Assembly (NCBI GenBank): GCA_002787155.1
Contig: PCVY01000045.1
Location: 1-40,350, forward strand
Source: Candidatus Abzuiibacterium crystallinum
Lineage (GTDB): Bacteria; Omnitrophota; Omnitrophia; Omnitrophales; Abzuiibacteriaceae
Length of the DNA: 40,350 nt
Reading direction: 5' to 3'
Notes under the pieces: model-generated
The model's input: the letters and a program-made list of their open reading frames with translations, nothing else
The model's database searches: none
Told to the model about the DNA's origin: nothing
Program-made: the position numbers and the translations under genes
Shown: piece after piece, positions 33,507-40,350 of the stretch
How positions within the stretch are numbered: the stretch's first letter is position 1
How the letters are laid out: each line of letters opens with the position of its first letter

Positions 33507-34643
33507 ATGAACCAAGAATTAATAGGTATATTAGAGTCGATCGAAAAGGATAAAGGGATTCCGCGTGAAACCCTTTTTGAAGCCCTGAAATCCGCACTCC
33601 AGTCGGCTTGCCGTAAGACTTTCCCGGACAGCGAAAACATCGAAGTCGATATCAACTTACAAACAGGCGCCATTAAGGTTTTACAGAACGGCAAAGAAGT
33701 TTTTCACCCTGATTTTGGACGGATCGCGGCTCAAACAGCCAAACAAGTCATTATTCAGAAAATCCGAGAAGCTGAACGCACGACCATTTTTGATGATTTT
33801 TCTAAGAAATTAAATGACATTGTTGTTGGTCACGTTCACCGGGTCGAGAGCCGCGCCATCATTGTAAGCTTGGGGCGCACGGAAGGTATTTTGCCGGCAC
33901 GCGAACAATCGCCTAACGATGGTTACCGGCAAGGCGATGTGATCCGCGCTTATGTCATTGAAGTCAAAAAGACGCCGCGGGGACCGGAAATTATTTTGTC
34001 GCGGTCACATGACAATTTGGTAAAGCGTTTATTTGAAATGGAAGTGCCCGAAATTCACGAAGGCATCGTGGAAATTAAAGGGATTGCCCGGGAAGCAGGC
34101 TCGCGGACCAAAATCGCCGTCTTCTCGCGCGATGAAAAAATTGACAGTGTCGGCTCTTGTGTCGGGATGCGCGGCCAGCGTGTCAAGAATATTGTCCGCG
34201 AAATCGGCGGCGAAAAAATTGACATTGTCAGATGGCATGAAGATTTGGATACATTTATCCGTAACGCCCTAAGCCCGGCCGAACTAGCTGAAATTAAAAT
34301 GAACAAAAGTAGAAAGTCCGCAGAAATTCTTGTGAATGATGATCAATTGTCGCTTGCCATCGGCAAAAAGGGGCAGAATGTGCGCTTGGCTTCCAAACTT
34401 ACCGGATGGGAGCTCGATGTGAGATCCCTGACGCAGCGCATTCCGCTTAATCAACTGGATGGTATCGGAGAAAAAACAGAAGAATTGCTACGGGCGTCGG
34501 GAATTAACTCCATCAAAGATATTCTAAAGGCCGGCAAAGAATCTCTTCAAAAGATCGAAGGGATTGGCGAAAAAACAGCTGAAAAAATCATTGCAGCAGC
34601 TCATGAAGCCATATTACAAGGCAAAGGGAAAAGCGATACATGA
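33507..34643 (+). CDS. nusA: Transcription termination/antitermination factor NusA
   Basis: 378 residues from ATG 33507. An in-frame ATG at 33432 would add 25 residues, but it lies over the terminator hairpin and has no NusA-like sequence, while AGGGAG lies 10 nt before 33507. Order of parts: RNA polymerase-binding N-terminal domain (MNQELIGILESIEKDKGI), S1 domain (about 110-175, VGHVHRVESRAIIVSLG), KH1 with GMRGQRVKNIVREIGGE, KH2 with LAIGKKGQNVRLASKL, and a C-terminal pair of helix-hairpin-helix motifs (LDGIGEKTEELL, IEGIGEKTAEKII). NusA controls pausing, termination and antitermination in the cytoplasm. It is the first gene of the operon and overlaps infB by 4 nt (ATGA). Confidence 0.97.
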   Translation: MNQELIGILESIEKDKGIPRETLFEALKSALQSACRKTFPDSENIEVDINLQTGAIKVLQNGKEVFHPDFGRIAAQTAKQVIIQKIREAERTTIFDDFSKKLNDIVVGHVHRVESRAIIVSLGRTEGILPAREQSPNDGYRQGDVIRAYVIEVKKTPRGPEIILSRSHDNLVKRLFEMEVPEIHEGIVEIKGIAREAGSRTKIAVFSRDEKIDSVGSCVGMRGQRVKNIVREIGGEKIDIVRWHEDLDTFIRNALSPAELAEIKMNKSRKSAEILVNDDQLSLAIGKKGQNVRLASKLTGWELDVRSLTQRIPLNQLDGIGEKTEELLRASGINSIKDILKAGKESLQKIEGIGEKTAEKIIAAAHEAILQGKGKSDT

Positions 34644-36787
34644 CCGCTGAGAAGAAAAGTAAGGAAAAAAAAGCGAAAGCCAAGCCGGCAGCCAAAACCG
34701 TTTCAAAGAAGAAAAAACCGGCTTTGACAGCAAAAAAAGAACCCGCAACGGAAAAGAAAACATCCGCCAAGAAAAAAATCAGCGCTAAAAAAGAAATAGT
34801 CGTCACAGCACCGGCAAAGAAAAGTACCCCCTCCGCTGAAAGCACGGCGCCACCCGTCAAATCTCACGAACCTAAAGTGACGATTTCAACCGCTGTGCCT
34901 GCTCCTAAAAGTACGCCCGAGCCGAAACCCAAGAAAGAAAAGGTTCCGGTAAAACTTTCCACTGAAGAAGAATTGCTGTTAAAGCAGATGGAAGAAGAGG
35001 AAGATCGGAAGCGGAAAGCGGAAGCGGCTAAGATCAAAGTTAAAATTCCCATTACTGTTGGTGCTTTGGCAGAACTGTTTGGCATGAAGCCGGGCGAGCT
35101 TATTTCGCAGCTCATTCAATTGGGTGTTTTTGCCAACATTAACCAGCTCTTAAGTGATGAGGTGGTTTTTAAAGTGGCTGCCAAATTGAGCAAGGTGATT
35201 GAAAAAGAAAAAGATGAAGCAGAGAAAGTATTTAGTACAGATGAGGGCGAAGATAAGACTACCCTTAAACTAAGACCGCCTGTTGTTACCTTGATGGGCC
35301 ATGTCGATCATGGTAAAACGTCCTTATTGGATGCCATTCGTCAATCCAATGTGGCAGGTGGTGAGGCCGGAAAAATTACTCAGCACATCGGTGCTTACAT
35401 GGTGGACATACCGAATAAAGGTCACGTGACTTTCTTGGATACGCCAGGCCATGAGGCATTTACTGCTATTCGGGCGCGAGGCGCTAATGTAACGGATGTG
35501 GTGGTATTGGTGGTGGCAGCCGATGATGGCGTCATGCCCCAAACGGTAGAGGCCATTAATCATGCGCGCGATGCCAGTTGTCCGATTGTGGTTGCAGTGA
35601 ATAAATCAGACCTTCCAACGGCTAATCCACAGCGGGTGATGCAGCAGTTACAGCAGTATGAATTGGTGCCGGAAGAATGGGGCGGGAAAACTATTTTTGT
35701 CAATGTTTCTGCTAAAACAGGCGCGGGCATTGATAAATTGCTTGAGTTACTTATTTTAGAAGCTGAAATGTTAGATTTAAAGGCCAACCCGGATACACAT
35801 GCCAAAGGCACAATTTTAGAAGCCAAATTGACAAAAGGTCAAGGCGCGGTTTCGACTGTTTTAGTTCAGCGCGGCACTTTACGTATTGGCGACATGGTGG
35901 TAGCAGGACCTTACTATGGCCGTGTTCGCGCCATGAAAAATGACCGCGGTAAGAATATCAAGGAAGCCAGCGTATCGCACGCGGTTGAAATGCATGGACT
36001 GCCCGGCGTGTGTGAGGCAGGCGAGCTTTTCTCCGTTGTTGAATCTGAAGCATTAGCGCGTCAGATTGCTGAGAAACGGGAATTAGAAAATCGGGAAAAA
36101 GAAATGCACGGCGCTCAAGCCAAACATTTTTCTTTGCAGCAGCTGCATAGCAAATTACAGGAAGGACAACTCAAAGAATTAAAATTGATCATCAAAGCGG
36201 ATGCGCAAGGGTCGCTTGAAGGGTTGACGCGCACTTTAACACAAGCGGTGTCGGATAAGATCTCGGTTCGCGTGATTCACGGCGGAATTGGCGGGGTGAA
36301 TGAGTCCGATGTTATGCTGGCCATGGCAAGCGACGCTGTCATTATCGGATTTCACGTTAAAGCGGATGTCAGGGCGCAAACCTTAATTGAAAAAGAAGGG
36401 ATTGATGCACGTTTTTATCGAATCATTTATGAAGCAGCTGAAGATGTTCTTAAGGCCATGGAAGGTTTGTTGGAACCCGCTGAAAAAGAAGTGGTTGAAG
36501 GACGTGTCGAAGTGAGGCAGGTTTTTAAATCATCCAAAATCGGCAATATTGGAGGCGCTATTGTTACCAAAGGCCGTGTGGCACGCAGCCATCATGTGCG
36601 GCTTATTCGTGACAACATTGTCGTTTTTGACGGCAAATTAGCGTCTTTAAAACGATTTAAAGATGATGCAAGAGAAGTGCAAGAAGGGTATGAATGCGGC
36701 ATTGTTCTGGCAGGTTTTGACGATCTGCAGCCGGGCGATATTGTGGAAGCTTACCGTTTGGAAAAGGTAGCATCAAAACTTATCTAA
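34640..36787 (+). CDS. infB: Translation initiation factor IF-2
   Basis: 715 residues; the ATG overlaps the nusA stop. The N-terminal 130 residues are a Lys/Ala/Pro-rich flexible arm, followed by a single IF2-N-type helical domain (about 138-185). The GTPase domain shows GHVDHGKT (220-227), DTPGHEAF (267-274) and NKSD (321-324). Domains II, III and IV complete the protein, with the fMet-tRNA-binding C-terminal barrel near [18 protein letters not shown]. The length is moderate for the family, shorter than E. coli's 890. It delivers initiator tRNA to the 30S subunit. Neighbour order nusA-infB-ylxP-rbfA is the widespread bacterial arrangement. Confidence 0.98.
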   Translation: MTAEKKSKEKKAKAKPAAKTVSKKKKPALTAKKEPATEKKTSAKKKISAKKEIVVTAPAKKSTPSAESTAPPVKSHEPKVTISTAVPAPKSTPEPKPKKEKVPVKLSTEEELLLKQMEEEEDRKRKAEAAKIKVKIPITVGALAELFGMKPGELISQLIQLGVFANINQLLSDEVVFKVAAKLSKVIEKEKDEAEKVFSTDEGEDKTTLKLRPPVVTLMGHVDHGKTSLLDAIRQSNVAGGEAGKITQHIGAYMVDIPNKGHVTFLDTPGHEAFTAIRARGANVTDVVVLVVAADDGVMPQTVEAINHARDASCPIVVAVNKSDLPTANPQRVMQQLQQYELVPEEWGGKTIFVNVSAKTGAGIDKLLELLILEAEMLDLKANPDTHAKGTILEAKLTKGQGAVSTVLVQRGTLRIGDMVVAGPYYGRVRAMKNDRGKNIKEASVSHAVEMHGLPGVCEAGELFSVVESEALARQIAEKRELENREKEMHGAQAKHFSLQQLHSKLQEGQLKELKLIIKADAQGSLEGLTRTLTQAVSDKISVRVIHGGIGGVNESDVMLAMASDAVIIGFHVKADVRAQTLIEKEGIDARFYRIIYEAAEDVLKAMEGLLEPAEKEVVEGRVEVRQVFKSSKIGNIGGAIVTKGRVARSHHVRLIRDNIVVFDGKLASLKRFKDDAREVQEGYECGIVLAGFDDLQPGDIVEAYRLEKVASKLI

Positions 36788-36791
36788 AAGT

Positions 36792-37073
36792 ATGACGATA
36801 GGTCTTTTGCAGCTGAAAGTGCATTTCCCAAATCCTCAGTCATTAAAAGAAAAAAGATCCATTCTCAAACGCCTTCATGCAAAGTTTAGACGCGAATTTA
36901 ATGCAGCTTTAAGTGAGATCGGTGATATGAATTTGTGGCAATCTTCCGTTTTAGCATCCGTATGCGTAGCGAGAGAGCGTCAGGAAGCCGAGAAACAGTT
37001 GCACCGGATTATGAATTTTTTTGATCAAGAAAGACAGTTGGAAGTGATTGCACAACAGACGGAGTTATTATAA
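36792..37073 (+). CDS. ylxP: DUF503/YlxP family protein
   Basis: 93 residues. Matches the family pattern: SLKEKRSILKRL, then FNAALSEIGDMNLWQSSVLASVCVA and a C-terminal amphipathic helix. B. subtilis YlxP occupies the same place between infB and rbfA, and the family is tied to ribosome assembly by this conserved context. It starts 4 nt after the infB stop and ends 2 nt before rbfA, so it is translationally coupled to both. No catalytic residues are evident; RNA binding is the usual inference. Confidence 0.92.
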   Translation: MTIGLLQLKVHFPNPQSLKEKRSILKRLHAKFRREFNAALSEIGDMNLWQSSVLASVCVARERQEAEKQLHRIMNFFDQERQLEVIAQQTELL

Positions 37074-37075
37074 TC

Positions 37076-37483
37076 ATGCAAGGAAAACGAGAAGACAGGA
37101 TATCGGAATTAATTCGTTTGGAACTCGGAAAGGTGATGGCGACCCGCTTACGCGATCCGCGTATTGGATTTGTCACGATCACCCGCGTTGAAGTAAGCCC
37201 CGATATGCAGCATGCCAAAGTTTTTTACAGTGTCATGACCAACGTTAAACAAGGCGAGAATACCAGCCATCAAGTGTCTGAGCGTGAGCAAACCCAAACG
37301 GCGCTGGAACACGCACGCGGATTTTTACAGCGGGAGATTGCAACAACAGTTAATTTACGTTATACACCTCATTTAGATTTTTATTACGACGAATCGCTTA
37401 ATCATTCTTTAGAGATTGATCAAATTCTTAAAAAAATTCACCAGGAAGAAAAGAAAGACCTCTCAAATAATGAGCCCGATTAA
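37076..37483 (+). CDS. rbfA: 30S ribosome-binding factor A
   Basis: 135 residues, of normal length. Starts REDRISELIRLELGKVM, then the DPRIGFVTITRVEVSPDMQHAKVFYSVM core of the KH-type RbfA fold and the PHLDFYYDESLNHS end. RbfA helps mature the 16S rRNA 5' region on the 30S subunit. Its last 14 nt overlap the start of the next gene. An insertion of about 15 charged residues (KQGENTSHQVSEREQ) in the loop after the third strand is longer than usual. Confidence 0.96.
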   Translation: MQGKREDRISELIRLELGKVMATRLRDPRIGFVTITRVEVSPDMQHAKVFYSVMTNVKQGENTSHQVSEREQTQTALEHARGFLQREIATTVNLRYTPHLDFYYDESLNHSLEIDQILKKIHQEEKKDLSNNEPD

Positions 37484-38462
37484 AAATCCTGTCCAATATT
37501 TTTGCCAAGGACTCAAGACTAAGAATGATTTCTTGCTTGCTTCACACGTCAATCCGGAAGGGGATGCGGTGGCGTGTTTGTTGGCTGTCGATTCGCTTTT
37601 AAGACGGTTGGGTAAAAAAAGCACCATTGCGTGCGAAGATGCATTTCCGTCACGTTTAAAAGCGCTCCCTTCGCATCGATGGAATCAAGTCAAACACATT
37701 AAACGAACGGCACGCTTCGGCGCTTTACTGGTGGCAGATTGTGCCACGCTGGAAAGAATCGGTAAAACGATTGAGCTGGTGAAGCGCCGCATGAGCATCT
37801 TTAACATCGATCATCATGTCACCAATCAGATGTTCGGTAATTATAATCTAGTCATGCCAAAGGCAGCAGCCTCCGGTGAAGTTGTTTATGATATTTTTAA
37901 ATATTTTAAGTTACCTTTTACCAAGGAAGAAGCAACAGCCCTTTATGTTTCTATCGCAACGGATACAGGGTCTTTTCGCTATGGTAATACGACGATTAGA
38001 ACGCATAAGATCGCTGCTGAACTAATGGGCGCGGGCATTGACACCGCGAGAATTAATGACGACCTTTATTCTGTTTTCACTCTTCCCAAAATCAAACTCT
38101 ACAGCATTTTGATGGATAAAATCAAACTCGAGCACAAAGGTCAAATTGCATGGGCGGTGGTTTCACGCAAAGACCTCAAATCAAGCGGAGCAACTTACGA
38201 AGATATTGAAGGGTTTATAGATTTCTTAAAGTATATTCAGGGTATTAAATTTGCTTTCTTAATGACCGAATTACCTGCGCCTAAAAACTTACGCATTTCT
38301 TTTCGTTCAATGGGCCACTATGATGCCAGCCAGATTGCCGCTTGTTTTGGAGGCGGAGGACACCGAAAAGCGGCGGGATGTACCATGGCCGGTACGAGCG
38401 ACGGAGCTGTCAATTTAATTTTGGCTGAAATGGCTCATGAGTTAGAATCGAAAGGAAACTAA
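37470..38462 (+). CDS. nrnA: DHH-family phosphoesterase, NrnA-like (nanoRNase/pAp phosphatase)
   Basis: 330 residues from ATG 37470. A further in-frame ATG at 37416 would lie deep inside rbfA and add 18 Lys-rich residues, so I prefer 37470. Motifs: [10 protein letters not shown] (26-35), [19 protein letters not shown] (the DHH box), GSFRYGNTT and the DHHA1 signature [11 protein letters not shown] near the end. The family uses Mn to degrade 2-5 nt RNAs and to dephosphorylate pAp. The first Asp of the usual PDGDA motif is Glu30 here, a conservative change at a metal ligand. The gene lies between rbfA and truB, its common place in Firmicutes and related phyla. Confidence 0.93.
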   Translation: MSPIKNPVQYFCQGLKTKNDFLLASHVNPEGDAVACLLAVDSLLRRLGKKSTIACEDAFPSRLKALPSHRWNQVKHIKRTARFGALLVADCATLERIGKTIELVKRRMSIFNIDHHVTNQMFGNYNLVMPKAAASGEVVYDIFKYFKLPFTKEEATALYVSIATDTGSFRYGNTTIRTHKIAAELMGAGIDTARINDDLYSVFTLPKIKLYSILMDKIKLEHKGQIAWAVVSRKDLKSSGATYEDIEGFIDFLKYIQGIKFAFLMTELPAPKNLRISFRSMGHYDASQIAACFGGGGHRKAAGCTMAGTSDGAVNLILAEMAHELESKGN

Positions 38463-39161
38463 GTGGACGGGATTTTAGTCGTTGATAAAGAAAAAGGGTG
38501 GACGTCGCACGATGTCTGCGCCTTTATTCGTTCTCGATTCCGATTAAAGAAAGTGGGGCATGCAGGCACACTTGACCCATTGGCGACCGGCGTTTTGATT
38601 GTTTTATTGGGACGCGCGACAAAGATGTTCGATCATTTTTCCGCAAGCGATAAAAAATATGAAGGCACCATGCAGCTGGGCATCGAAACTGATTCACACG
38701 ATATTGAGGGAAAAACGATAGCTGAAGTGCCTTGGCAGCATGTGACAGCAGAGCAAATTCAACAAGCTGTTCAGAATTTCAGAGGTGAACTTTTGCAGGA
38801 GCCGCCCATGGTATCCGCCCTCAAACATAAAGGTGCGCGCCTTTACCAGTTGGCCAGACGGGGTCAGGTGGTTGAGCGAACAAAACGGCCGATTACCGTG
38901 TATCAATTTGATATCAAGTCAATCGAACTTCCATTGATTCATTTCTCAACCCATGTTTCAAAAGGGACTTATGTCCGCACGCTAGCGCACGATTTGGGTA
39001 AGCATTTATCAACCGCCGGCGTTTTAAAAAACTTGAGGCGGACTTGTTGCGGAGAATTTTCGGTTGAGGAAGCGGTTTCGATTCAAATGCTTAAAACAAT
39101 GGATCCGCACGAATTAGGCAAATGGGTTCGGCAGAGCTCGCTTTCAATGGTGGGTAAATGA
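38463..39161 (+). CDS. truB: tRNA pseudouridine(55) synthase TruB, short form
   Basis: 232 residues with a GTG start placed directly after the nrnA stop. Motifs: [26 protein letters not shown] with the catalytic Asp38, [38 protein letters not shown] and [13 protein letters not shown]. The protein ends about 70 residues before full-length TruB, so it lacks the C-terminal PUA-type RNA-binding domain. The catalytic core is complete, and short TruB forms exist in several phyla. It makes pseudouridine 55 in the tRNA T-loop. The last 4 nt overlap ribF. Confidence 0.96.
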   Translation: MDGILVVDKEKGWTSHDVCAFIRSRFRLKKVGHAGTLDPLATGVLIVLLGRATKMFDHFSASDKKYEGTMQLGIETDSHDIEGKTIAEVPWQHVTAEQIQQAVQNFRGELLQEPPMVSALKHKGARLYQLARRGQVVERTKRPITVYQFDIKSIELPLIHFSTHVSKGTYVRTLAHDLGKHLSTAGVLKNLRRTCCGEFSVEEAVSIQMLKTMDPHELGKWVRQSSLSMVGK

Positions 39162-40219
39162 AGGTTATTACGCAGCTTGATGTATTCGCTGCTCACCCCG
39201 GAAAACCTTTGGTGGTTGCACTTGGCAATTTTGACGGGGTTCACCTGGGCCATCAACGTATTCTGGATTTGATTAAATTGAAGGCGAAAGAATTTAATTG
39301 CGAACCAGCAGTGATTACCTTTCGTGAACACCCGCAGCAAATTCTGCATCGCAAGGGGAAAGCGCTTCTTTTAACGTCGACCTATCAAAAATTAGGACTG
39401 TTGGAGGAGGCAGGCATGCCTTTTTGTTTTGTATTGGAATTCACGGAACAATTCTCGATGCAATCACCTGAAGTGTTTGTAAAACAAGTCTTGGTCGATC
39501 AATTGCATGCGAAAGGAGTTTGCATGGGATTTAATGCGCGTTTTGGTCACGATCGTGAAGGGACAGCGCAGACCATGGATGTCTTGGCGCGCCAAAATGG
39601 TTTTGAGTTTTTGTCGATGCCGGCGATCTCGCATGGTGAAAAGCCGGTAAGCAGTACTCGTATTCGCGAGTTAATATATGCAGGCGATCTGGATGAAGTG
39701 AGATGCTTGCTGGGACGTTATTTTTCTCTGTTTGGAACAGTTGTTAAAGGTGCCGGTCTGGGAACACACATAGGCGTTCCGACAGCCAATCTGGATCCGC
39801 ATAGTGAGGTTTTCCCGCCGCAAGGTGTTTATAGTGTTTTGGTGGATGTTGTCGAAAAAGAAATCACAGATGAAAACTCTGAGGGGTTCGAGTTTCATTT
39901 GAATAAGAGCCAAGAGAAGTTGCCGGGGGTCCTTAACTTTGGGTTAAGGCCGACAGTGGCCTCAAGCAGTGCTTCGGTTCAGCCGACCATGGAAGTGCAC
40001 TTGATGGACTCCAAAGCCGGCTATCAGGGCAAGGTTTTGGATGTCAAATTCATTAAAAAAATAAGGAATGAGGAGAAATTTTCAAGCGTTGATGCTTTGC
40101 GTGATCAGATTAAACGTGATATGATAACAGCCAAGCAGCACATCCAGGAAGTGCTTCAAAATGACGCTTCGCACGATCATCTGCGCAATTCAAGCGATTC
40201 ATTTTCAATGATTCACTGA
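39158..40219 (+). CDS. ribF: Bifunctional riboflavin kinase / FAD synthetase
   Basis: 353 residues, somewhat longer than the usual 310. The N-terminal nucleotidyltransferase domain has GNFDGVHLGHQ (23-33), FNARFGHDREGT and SSTRIRELI. The C-terminal flavokinase domain has VVKGAGLGTHIGVPTANL with the PTAN motif, PPQGVYSV and the final EVHLMD strand with its downstream helix. It converts riboflavin to FMN and FAD. An acidic insertion (EKEITDENSEGFEFHLNK) and a C-terminal extension of about 20 residues (DASHDHLRNSSDSFSM) account for the extra length. Overlap with truB shows translational coupling; it is the last recognisable gene of the operon here. Confidence 0.96.
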   Translation: MKVITQLDVFAAHPGKPLVVALGNFDGVHLGHQRILDLIKLKAKEFNCEPAVITFREHPQQILHRKGKALLLTSTYQKLGLLEEAGMPFCFVLEFTEQFSMQSPEVFVKQVLVDQLHAKGVCMGFNARFGHDREGTAQTMDVLARQNGFEFLSMPAISHGEKPVSSTRIRELIYAGDLDEVRCLLGRYFSLFGTVVKGAGLGTHIGVPTANLDPHSEVFPPQGVYSVLVDVVEKEITDENSEGFEFHLNKSQEKLPGVLNFGLRPTVASSSASVQPTMEVHLMDSKAGYQGKVLDVKFIKKIRNEEKFSSVDALRDQIKRDMITAKQHIQEVLQNDASHDHLRNSSDSFSMIH

Positions 40220-40275
40220 TCACGTTATTCTGTAAGATAGCTATCATTAAATTAATAGGAATTAGAGGAGATTCT

Positions 40276-40296
40276 ATGAATAAGCCCCCTGCGTAA
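40276..40296 (+). other. Six-codon ORF with a strong ribosome binding site
   Basis: AGAGGAG (40264-40270) stands 5 nt before ATG 40276, an ideal start site, but the frame (MNKPPA) closes at TAA 40294-40296. It may be a leader peptide for the next gene outside the window, a frameshifted gene start, or a coincidence. Downstream, CCCC (40286-40289) can pair with GGGG (40300-40303), overlapping the stop codon, which is typical of a leader that couples translation to RNA folding. Confidence 0.35.
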
Positions 40297-40350
40297 GTTG
40301 GGGTTGACGATCAGACCGAGTTGCCCGATCGTTATGTTGGGAAACCAACA
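40297..40350 (+). ncRNA. Hairpin-forming sequence, partial; possible leader or start of a structured RNA
   Basis: ACGATC (40307-40312) pairs with GATCGT (40327-40332), and TGTTGG (40335-40340) pairs with CCAACA (40345-40350) around a GAAA tetraloop with one flanking base. The next gene after ribF is often rpsO, whose leader is structured in several bacteria. The GAGTTGCCCGATCG segment also faintly recalls the 5' part of RNase P RNA. The window ends too soon to decide. Confidence 0.25.

Overview
The window is a contiguous piece of a Gram-negative-type bacterial chromosome. I place it tentatively in Candidatus Omnitrophota (Omnitrophica). The reasons are a giant envelope ORF of 7,569 codons, long exported multidomain proteins carrying a recurrent Arg-Ser-Glu-Leu-Arg motif that I associate with that phylum, and an otherwise ordinary translation operon. 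The phylum call comes from recalled features, not from a search. All genes are on the + strand.

Layout. (1) 1-507: non-coding, with a long imperfect palindrome, a two-copy 22-bp-period direct repeat and a good sigma70-like promoter. (2) 508-23217: one uninterrupted gene for a 7,569-residue protein. In order it holds a signal peptide, a TraB/Tiki-like domain, a hydrophobic block, six TolC-like (outer-membrane efflux factor) half-repeats, about 1,900 residues of mostly helical sequence, a membrane block with a GT-A/GT2-like region, more membrane helices, and a beta-rich domain with a C-terminal module. (3) 23426-27970: an exported 1,514-residue protein with an internal lipoprotein-like signal, a glycoamylase/GH144-like alpha-toroid region, beta-sandwich regions and a HIT/GalT-superfamily domain. 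(4) 28216-32586: a 1,456-residue protein with an export-type N-terminus and two tandem UDP-glucose/GDP-mannose dehydrogenase-like units, the first degenerate and the second with all catalytic signatures. (5) 32687-33271: a small two-helix HAMP-like membrane protein. (6) 33392-40219: the nusA-infB-ylxP-rbfA-nrnA-truB-ribF operon, with a near-consensus promoter and a terminator-like hairpin in the leader. (7) 40220-40350: a six-codon ORF with a strong ribosome binding site, followed by sequence able to form hairpins.

How the genes may work together. The three large genes carry parts found as separate proteins in synthase-dependent exopolysaccharide systems: a GT2-like synthase in membrane helices, a long helical periplasmic scaffold, an outer-membrane channel, a glycan hydrolase-like protein and a sugar-nucleotide dehydrogenase. 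Here they are fused into a few giant chains. The pentapeptide RSELR occurs seven times exactly, and several more times in near-exact form, in these three proteins and mostly at module junctions. One further copy lies in a 16-codon mini-ORF between two of the genes. Genes 2 and 3 also share a 14-bp motif the same distance upstream of their predicted promoters. I read the set as one coordinated, possibly undescribed, glycan synthesis/secretion locus with an RSELR-marked modular or processed architecture. The parts are visible in the sequence; the joint function is inference.
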